Part shown: positions 58,796 through 64,000 of the stretch, one piece after another
How positions within the stretch are numbered: the first letter of the stretch is position 1
Layout of the letters: each line of letters begins with the position of its first letter
NCBI RefSeq assembly: GCF_018881925.1
Contig: NZ_JACVPL010000012.1
Span: forward strand, 1-64,000
DNA from: Polynucleobacter sp. Latsch14-2
GTDB lineage: Bacteria; Pseudomonadota; Gammaproteobacteria; Burkholderiales; Burkholderiaceae
Direction of reading: 5' to 3'
Length of the DNA stretch: 64,000 bases
Notes under the pieces: model-generated
Seen by the model: only the letters and a program-made list of their open reading frames with translations
Told to the model about the DNA's origin: nothing
The model's database searches: none
Position numbers and translations under genes: made by a program

Positions 58796-59200
58796 GTGAG
58801 TGCGCATCAATATCCCATGCTTCCTCAGGCCCTTAGGGTAAATATCCCTGAAATTGACCATGAGCACAATGAGTTGTTTGCATTCCTAGAGGGATTTAAG
58901 GAGTATTGTTTTGATCGATCTCCTATGCCAGAAGATAGGCGTAACGCCTTATATGAACTGCTAGTAAGTCACTTTAAAACGGAAGAGCGTCTAGCTATTG
59001 CAGTAAGTATGGACTTTTCAGGTCACGAAGAAGCTCATGAAAATATGCTCGATACGGTATCTCAAACCTTGAATCAAATGGCATCTAACAATAGTGATTT
59101 ATATAGCTTGATTCGCTATATTGGTTATTGGTTTGAGATGCATATTTTGCGTTATGACCTGACATTAGCTAAATGCTTAGCAATTTCTACGCATCAATAA
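58796..59200 (+). CDS. Hemerythrin-like protein
   Basis: 134 residues of a bacteriohemerythrin four-helix bundle with all expected di-iron ligands: the histidine in EIDHEHNELFAF, HFKTEER (H-x3-E), GHEEAHENM and HILRYD. It probably binds O2 or senses O2/iron. Start taken at GTG 58796 with AGAGG five bases upstream; TTG 58769 opens the same frame. First of four closely spaced small genes. Confidence 0.87.
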   Translation: MSAHQYPMLPQALRVNIPEIDHEHNELFAFLEGFKEYCFDRSPMPEDRRNALYELLVSHFKTEERLAIAVSMDFSGHEEAHENMLDTVSQTLNQMASNNSDLYSLIRYIGYWFEMHILRYDLTLAKCLAISTHQ

Positions 59201-59215
59201 ATAGGGACATTCTTT

Positions 59216-59443
59216 ATGAAGACCTTTTACATTGACTACCCTCAGAAAAAGATAGAAGAGCATCAATACGCCTATCGATGGGCTGAGTGCAAGATACCCA
59301 CAACAGTGATATTTGGTTTACTAGAGAATCATGCGCAAGATTGTGAGTATCGCGCCCAGCAGCGTAAATGGATGCAGTTAGAGGCTCATTTAAAGCCTCA
59401 TAGGGCCCATTTCGATGAGTCTCACATAAATGAGGTGAATTAA
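59216..59443 (+). CDS. Small hypothetical protein
   Basis: 75 residues, hydrophilic, rich in His, Glu and Gln (EEHQYAYRWAECKIPTT, LEAHLKPHRAHFDESH). No family, signal or membrane helix recognised. It is 15 bases after the hemerythrin gene and directly abuts the next start, so it is most likely cotranscribed. Confidence 0.5.
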   Translation: MKTFYIDYPQKKIEEHQYAYRWAECKIPTTVIFGLLENHAQDCEYRAQQRKWMQLEAHLKPHRAHFDESHINEVN

Positions 59444-59704
59444 GTGAGATACCTTATTCCTTGGTTTTTTGTGTTGGGAAGTTCATTGGCCTTTGCTGAT
59501 GCTGCGAGCTGCTACTCAATTAAAGACTCAGACAGTAAAAATTACTGTCTTGCAATGAGTCATCGACAGGCAAGCTATTGCTATTCTGTTCGTGATAGCG
59601 ATAGTAAAAATTATTGTCTTGCGCAGGTGCATAGTCAGAGAACATACTGCTACTCTATTCGTGCGAATGATCTCAAGAATCAATGCTTGGGTATAGTCAA
59701 ATAA
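59444..59704 (+). CDS. Secreted cysteine-repeat protein
   Basis: 86 residues: a signal peptide (1-20, ending AFADA) and three tandem copies of a 23-residue unit beginning CYS(I/V)(K/R) at residues 23, 46 and 69, each with cysteines 12 apart (C23/C35, C46/C58, C69/C81) around (D/A)(S/N)D(S/L)KN; the third copy is shortened. Cysteine pairing in each unit suggests disulphide-bonded or metal-binding modules. GTG start right after the previous stop. Function unknown. Confidence 0.65.
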   Translation: MRYLIPWFFVLGSSLAFADAASCYSIKDSDSKNYCLAMSHRQASYCYSVRDSDSKNYCLAQVHSQRTYCYSIRANDLKNQCLGIVK

Positions 59705-59717
59705 ATAAGGGGGTTAT

Positions 59718-59954
59718 ATGAGTCAAAATACACCAACCTTAGCAGAGCTGTTTAAGCAATTAGGATTATCTTCCGAGCTAGCGCACATGGATCGATTTAT
59801 TGCGCGTCACCAACTAAATCCCCATGCCCAATTGGTCAACGCCATATTTTGGACCTCAGATCAAAAAGCCTTTTTAGTCGAGGCAACTGCAGAAGATTCA
59901 GAGTGGTCCGAAGTGGTAGATGAGCTTGCAACCCTGTTAATTCGCAAGTCTTAA
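59718..59954 (+). CDS. DUF2789 family protein
   Basis: 78 residues matching DUF2789: TLAELFKQLGLSSELAHMDR, then FIARHQLNPHAQLVNAIFWT and AFLVEATAEDSEWSEVVDEL. Compact helical protein of unknown function. AAGGGGG precedes the ATG. Last of the small-gene cluster. Confidence 0.85.
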   Translation: MSQNTPTLAELFKQLGLSSELAHMDRFIARHQLNPHAQLVNAIFWTSDQKAFLVEATAEDSEWSEVVDELATLLIRKS

Positions 59955-60095
59955 TTTTGGCGCAGTGCTGACTAGGTGGACCCAGATCCTGGGTCTGCGC
60001 TGTATTACTGCCGCGTCCACGAGAGGGTGTCACTTTTACGGGTAATATTCTAGGAGAATTTTTGCCCAATATACCTAGTAGATCGAAAGTGACTT

Positions 60096-60833
60096 ATGTT
60101 TGAATTAATTTTAGCGAGCGCCGTTCTGGGGGTATTGGGTCTTCTTGCCGGCATATTTGGTGGGGTGATTGGTTTTGGTACGGCCATTATCTTGATGCCC
60201 GCCCTAGTATATTTTTATGGTCCAGTGCAATCAATACCGGTGATGGCTATTATTTCTATTGTTGCAAATGTTTCCAGAATATTTTTATGGTGGAGGTTAA
60301 TTGATTGGCGAGTCTGCTTTGTATATAGCTTGACCGCTATCCCTGCGGTTGTCTTGGGGGCAAATACTATCGTGGCCCTGAATGCCACATTGGTTCAAGT
60401 TATTCTGGGTACTTTTCTGATTTTGCTGATTCCCATTAGGCGCTGGATGCGTCAGCAGAATTTTGTACTCCACTTATGGCACATGGCATTCGTAGGCGCA
60501 TTCATTGGCTACCTCACAGGCATTGTCGCCACTACTGGGGCCATCAATACCCCATTCTTTTTAGCTTACGGCTTGAGCAAAGGCACCTTTTTGGGTACTG
60601 AGGCCGCCAGCACCCTATCCATTCTATTTGCAAAGGGGATCGTATTTCATGGTCTAGGTTTATTGGATTCGACTGCCATTATTCAGGGATTATTAATTGG
60701 ATCATCAGTGCTGGTGGGGTCTATTTTTTCCAAAAGAATTATTTTGACGCTATCGGAGAGGCAATTTTTGCGACTCATGGAGTTGGTGATGCTAATTTCT
60801 GGTGTCTTGATTATTGTGATGGCTTTTAAATAA
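60096..60833 (+). CDS. TauE/SafE-family sulfite/organic-anion exporter
   Basis: 245 residues with seven to eight membrane helices. The two repeats are visible: GLLAGIFGGVIGFGTAIILM at the N-terminus and GAFIGYLTGIVATTGAINTP in the middle, both with the glycine-rich loops of TauE. Substrate could be sulfite, sulfoacetate or another organic anion. It stands alone between the DUF2789 gene and the pdxA2 operon. Confidence 0.85.
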   Translation: MFELILASAVLGVLGLLAGIFGGVIGFGTAIILMPALVYFYGPVQSIPVMAIISIVANVSRIFLWWRLIDWRVCFVYSLTAIPAVVLGANTIVALNATLVQVILGTFLILLIPIRRWMRQQNFVLHLWHMAFVGAFIGYLTGIVATTGAINTPFFLAYGLSKGTFLGTEAASTLSILFAKGIVFHGLGLLDSTAIIQGLLIGSSVLVGSIFSKRIILTLSERQFLRLMELVMLISGVLIIVMAFK

Positions 60834-60907
60834 CGGCCCTTTGCCCGAAAGACTCCTAAGGTAGGGGTGTGCGTCAACTGAAGCATCATTAACCTGTAGG
60901 ACTAATG

Positions 60908-60930
60908 TTATAAATAAATGTTATTTATAA
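60908..60930. promoter_or_regulatory. Perfect inverted repeat before the pdxA2 operon
   Basis: TTATAAATAA (60908-60917) and TTATTTATAA (60921-60930) are exact inverted arms around ATG, 110 bp before the pdxA2 start. A second, shorter repeat TGCTCA/TGAGCA lies at 60952-60966. Either may be an operator for the catabolic operon; no regulator gene is in view. Confidence 0.45.
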
Positions 60931-61039
60931 AGCTGGTTTCATCAGTTAGTATGCTCATACTGAGCAAATTTATCGCTATGTAGACGCTATTACTTTTATC
61001 AAGCCAGCGTTAGAACATTCAATTAATAAAGGGGATTTA

Positions 61040-62047
61040 ATGAGTCAAAAGCCAATTATTGGCCTGATGTTAGGTGATGTTACGGGTATTGGTCCTGAGG
61101 TTGCGGTCAAACTGCTTGCCGATCCTTTAACGCATGAGAAAGCCAGAATTTTAGTCGTTGGGGATCTAAGGGTCTTAGAGCTTGGCATGGCTGATGCCAA
61201 GACTAAATTGACTGTGAATGTTGTCGAGAGCGCCGATGCGGTCGACTGGTCAAAACCTGGCATCCAGATGGTTGACTTAAAAAATATCAACCCCGCGGAG
61301 ATTCTGCGTGGCGAAACTTCTATTGAGTCTGGCCGTCTCACTGGTGAAACTCTAAAAGTAATGACGGACATGGTGCATGCTGGCAAGATCGATGCAGTTT
61401 GTTTTGCGCCGCTGAATAAGGGTGCACTTAACAAGGGTGGTTGGAAATACCGGGATGAGCATGAGATGTTTGCCAAATGGAACGGCCATGAGGGCTATTA
61501 TGGTGAAGTCAATTTAATTAAGTTGTTCTGTACTTTCAGGGTTACCTCCCACGTCAGTCTTAGACAGGCTGTTGATTTGGTTGTGCCAGAAAGAATTGAG
61601 GGCGCATTGCGTTTGGCACACGAAACCATGCGCGGCCTTGGAAAGGCGCAGCCACGCATTGGGGTAGCTGCATTAAACCCCCACAATGGCGAAGGCGGTT
61701 TATTTGGTAGCGAAGAAATTGAAATTATTCGACCCACTTTGGATCGTTTGCGTGCTGAAAATCTGCCATGCGAAGGTCCATTTCCCTCGGATACCGTCTT
61801 TTTAAAAGCGCGTGCTGGCGATTTTGATGCTGTGGTGATCATGTATCACGACCAGGGGCAGATTGCTACGAAGCTGTTAGGCTTTTCAGAGGGCGTTACT
61901 TTAACGGGCGGTCTGAAAACTTTGTACACCACACCATCCCATGGAACTGCATACGACATCGTGGGTCAGGGCGTGGCAGATGTTGGAGCCATGAAAAGGG
62001 CTTTTGACGTGATTGCGAATCTTGCTAACGCAAGAAAAAATAAATAA
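61040..62047 (+). CDS. pdxA: PdxA-like 4-phosphate dehydrogenase (PdxA2)
   Basis: 335 residues of the 4-hydroxythreonine-4-phosphate dehydrogenase family: IIGLMLGDVTGIGPEVAVKL, CFAPLNKGALNKGGWKY, VAALNPHNGEGGLFGSEEIE (metal histidine), and VVIMYHDQGQIATKLLGFSE. Given the operon with a hydrolase and a Bug receptor, this copy may belong to the PdxA2 group of catabolic enzymes acting on erythronate or similar acids rather than to vitamin B6 synthesis. AAGGGG precedes the ATG. Confidence 0.85.
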   Translation: MSQKPIIGLMLGDVTGIGPEVAVKLLADPLTHEKARILVVGDLRVLELGMADAKTKLTVNVVESADAVDWSKPGIQMVDLKNINPAEILRGETSIESGRLTGETLKVMTDMVHAGKIDAVCFAPLNKGALNKGGWKYRDEHEMFAKWNGHEGYYGEVNLIKLFCTFRVTSHVSLRQAVDLVVPERIEGALRLAHETMRGLGKAQPRIGVAALNPHNGEGGLFGSEEIEIIRPTLDRLRAENLPCEGPFPSDTVFLKARAGDFDAVVIMYHDQGQIATKLLGFSEGVTLTGGLKTLYTTPSHGTAYDIVGQGVADVGAMKRAFDVIANLANARKNK

Positions 62048-62059
62048 GAATGGCTTGTT

Positions 62060-63013
62060 ATGTCTAGAAAAAAAATTCACACACCTGCTGATATTGAGTC
62101 TTTGGTATTTGATGAACTCGTTCCACATAATGCTAATTTGATGGAGGGTTTCAAGCCGTTTAAGCTTCCAGGTGATGGCGGAGTCAATATCAATGGCGTA
62201 ATTGGTGGTAGTGGACCACCCCTATTGTTGATTCACGGAAACCCCTTAACGCATGTCACTTGGCACAAAATAGCGCCTACCTTAATAAAGCACTTTACTG
62301 TGGTGGCTATTGATTTGCGTGGTTATGGTGACAGCGATAAACCATTGGGTGGCGGGGATCACTCTGCGTATTCATTTCGTACGATGGCAAATGATGCCGT
62401 CAAGGTGATGGCTCAACTTGGGTTCGATCAGTTTCCTGTAGTAGGCCACGATCGCGGTGCGCGGGTGGGCTTTAGGATGTGCCTGGATCATCCTGAAAAA
62501 GTGACTAAATTTATCCCTCTAGATATTGTGCCAACACATGAGGTGTTAACAAAAGTCACTATGGGTTGGGGGCTTGAGTCCTACCATTGGTTCTTCATGG
62601 CACAAAAAGAGCCTTTCCCAGAGACATTGATCTGTGCTGATTTAAATTACTACATCAATTACAAGCTTAATAAAAAAGGGGTTGGTTTGGCAATTTTTGC
62701 CCCCGAGGCTTTCGCTGAATATGCGCGCTGCACGACGCCAGAGCAAATTCATGCTATCTGCGAAGACTATCGCGCTACGGTCTCGGTCGATTTAGAGATG
62801 GATACAGCTGACCTGGAAAAAGGCAAGAAAATTACCTGTCCAGTTCTAGTTTTATGGGGAAGCAACAGCCACTGTGGCAGGCACTTTACGCCGATCGCCG
62901 CATGGAGCAAATGGGCCGATAATCTTGAGGGCACCGATATACCGACGGGGCATTATCCACAGGAACAGCGTCCAGATTTAATTTATAAAGCCATTAGATC
63001 TTTTATCGGCTAG
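62060..63013 (+). CDS. Alpha/beta hydrolase of the fluoroacetate-dehalogenase subfamily
   Basis: 317 residues. Oxyanion region IHGNPLTHVTWHK, nucleophile D131 in VVGHDRGARVGFRM with the carboxylate-binding arginines R132 and R135, a lid with YHWFFMAQ (H176 and W177, matching the halide-site residues of fluoroacetate dehalogenases), a tyrosine in EDYRA (Y237), and catalytic H298 in PTGHYPQEQRPD. So the full dehalogenase set seems present, though other 2-haloacids or esters may be the substrate. Starts 12 bases after the pdxA2 stop. Confidence 0.82.
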   Translation: MSRKKIHTPADIESLVFDELVPHNANLMEGFKPFKLPGDGGVNINGVIGGSGPPLLLIHGNPLTHVTWHKIAPTLIKHFTVVAIDLRGYGDSDKPLGGGDHSAYSFRTMANDAVKVMAQLGFDQFPVVGHDRGARVGFRMCLDHPEKVTKFIPLDIVPTHEVLTKVTMGWGLESYHWFFMAQKEPFPETLICADLNYYINYKLNKKGVGLAIFAPEAFAEYARCTTPEQIHAICEDYRATVSVDLEMDTADLEKGKKITCPVLVLWGSNSHCGRHFTPIAAWSKWADNLEGTDIPTGHYPQEQRPDLIYKAIRSFIG

Positions 63014-63062
63014 GTGGGCAAGACAGTAAAGCCCACTCATCCACTCTTCACTGAAAATCAAT

Positions 63063-64000
63063 ATGATCATTAGACTCACGTATTTTTTCTTGCTCTGCTG
63101 TTTGACTTTTAACTGCTACGCTGAGGAGGCTTATCCAAATAAGCCTATTCGCTTGTATGTTGGTTTCGCACCTGGTGGAGGCACAGATATCGCCGCAAGA
63201 ATTATTGCTCCTTATGTATCCAAAGAACTGGGGCAGCCTATTGTGATTGAGAACAAGCCTGGCGTGGGTGGAAATATCGCCACGGATGTTATTTCTAAAT
63301 CACAGCCTGATGGCTATCTCATTATGCTTAGCTCTGTAGGTCCACTAGCTTACAGCCCCCATATTTACAAGCTTGGGTATGACCCATTAAAAGATGTAAC
63401 ACCGCTTGGCCTTGGGGTTAGTTCGGGTAATGCATTGATCGTGAATCCTCAGGTGCTCAAGGCAAAGACATTGGCTGAGTATGTCGCTATTGCAGAAAAA
63501 ACACCGGGTGGTTTGGCATATGGCAGCTCTGGCTCTGGCAGTGGTGGGCACTTAGCTGGGGAGTTATTTGCAGCAACAGCAAAAATTAAATTGATTCATA
63601 TTGGGTATCGTGGGGGTGGTCCAGCTATCAATGACTTATTGGGAGGAACGGTCCCCTCTTTATTTGCCACCATTATTACCGCCAAACAACTGATTGAGTC
63701 TGGAAAAGTAGACGCGCTAGCCGTTACAAGTCGGACTCGATCAAAAGCATTGCCTAATGTACCAACCATCGCTGAGTTGGGTTACCCAGGCTATGAGGCT
63801 GCCAATTGGTATGCCTTTATTGCACCACCTAAAACACCCCCGGCGATTGTGAATAAACTCAACGTGGCAATTAATAAGGCCTTAAGAGATCCACAGATCA
63901 GGGAGAGATTATTGATGCAGGGTCTTGATCCAACGCCATCAACACCTGAAGAAATGGCTGCTTATATGAAGAAGGAATATAACCTCTGGGGCGGCGTTAT
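63063..64000 (+). CDS. Bug-family tripartite tricarboxylate receptor, 3' end beyond the window
   Basis: ATG 63063 opens a frame running to the window edge (312 codons seen). Signal peptide (about 1-20, ending CYA), then the Bug/TctC signature: PNKPIRLYVGFAPGGGTDIA, PIVIENKPGVGGNIATDVIS, GYRGGGPAINDLLGGTVPSL and SKALPNVPTIAELGYPGYEA. It binds an organic acid in the periplasm for a TctAB-type transporter, none of which is in this window. Follows the hydrolase gene by 49 bases; the ligand is plausibly the acid consumed by the operon. Confidence 0.9.
   Translation, partial: MIIRLTYFFLLCCLTFNCYAEEAYPNKPIRLYVGFAPGGGTDIAARIIAPYVSKELGQPIVIENKPGVGGNIATDVISKSQPDGYLIMLSSVGPLAYSPHIYKLGYDPLKDVTPLGLGVSSGNALIVNPQVLKAKTLAEYVAIAEKTPGGLAYGSSGSGSGGHLAGELFAATAKIKLIHIGYRGGGPAINDLLGGTVPSLFATIITAKQLIESGKVDALAVTSRTRSKALPNVPTIAELGYPGYEAANWYAFIAPPKTPPAIVNKLNVAINKALRDPQIRERLLMQGLDPTPSTPEEMAAYMKKEYNLWGGV

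Noticed and set aside
60834-61039. Riboswitch or structured leader before pdxA2
   Set aside because: Only simple inverted repeats are visible, without a conserved aptamer pattern or following terminator; operator sites explain them better.

Overview
The window looks like a chromosomal segment of a low-GC betaproteobacterium of the Burkholderiaceae, most probably Polynucleobacter or a close freshwater relative. This is inferred from family content: a Bug-type solute receptor, a monomeric NADP isocitrate dehydrogenase, a cysI-DUF934-cobA cluster, DUF3108, DUF2889, DUF6352-like and DUF2789 proteins, and a LivM-LivG fusion, all in an AT-rich background. No rRNA, tRNA or CRISPR array was recognised.

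Region 1 (1 to about 9 kb) is an accessory island. It opens with the 3' end of an IS3-family transposase that has cut into a minus-strand gene. It carries two different AbiEi/AbiEii-type toxin-antitoxin pairs, a BrnT/BrnA-like pair, a truncated HigA-like antitoxin, and two paralogous tyrosine recombinases flanking a protein with a PD-(D/E)XK nuclease signature. A 16-bp palindrome (GTTTAGC-N2-GCTAAAC type) occurs four times, each time just upstream of a minus-strand gene (the truncated gene, recombinase A and the nuclease-like gene). This suggests one regulator controls the module. A cluster of five CAACTTGCA(G/C)(C/T)TTATG repeats lies between the nuclease-like gene and recombinase B.

Region 2 (9 to 22.6 kb) is mostly core: a WecA/MraY-like transferase, a DUF3108 protein, a Ca2+/H+ antiporter, siroheme and sulfite-reduction genes (cbiX-like, cobA, DUF934, cysI), a serine hydrolase, HdeD, an acyltransferase and DarP. 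A HigBA pair with a perfect 15-bp inverted-repeat operator is inserted here. A second RelE-like toxin/excisionase-fold antitoxin pair has a toxin reading frame without a usual start codon.

Region 3 (22.6 to 35 kb) holds a GMC oxidoreductase, an EamA exporter and a complete branched-chain amino-acid-type ABC importer (receptor, LivH, fused LivM-LivG, LivF) with an internal terminator after the receptor gene. Then comes a minus-strand operon behind two Fur-box-like sites: outer-membrane protein, FMN-binding protein, ApbE flavin transferase and a His-rich four-helix membrane protein. It reads like an iron-controlled extracytoplasmic flavin/haem electron-transfer chain.

Region 4 (35 to 49 kb) holds a lytic transglycosylase, an FKBP isomerase, an MFS carrier, isocitrate dehydrogenase, the MsrP-MsrQ periplasmic methionine-sulfoxide repair pair followed by a lipocalin and a metallo-hydrolase, an SDR, an orphan substrate-binding protein, RsuA and pterin dehydratase.

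Region 5 (49.4 to 56.6 kb) is an unusual locus: a secreted LVIVD-type protein, a cupredoxin-like protein, a large polytopic membrane protein and an IorA/IorB-type molybdenum hydroxylase with a Tat signal. Beside it is an outer-membrane channel gene split by an in-frame stop.

Region 6 (56.6 to 64 kb) holds hydroxypyruvate isomerase, a CitE-like lyase, a hemerythrin with three small genes (one encoding a secreted protein of 23-residue Cys repeats), a TauE-type exporter, and a catabolic-looking operon of pdxA2, a fluoroacetate-dehalogenase-like hydrolase and a Bug receptor that runs off the right edge.
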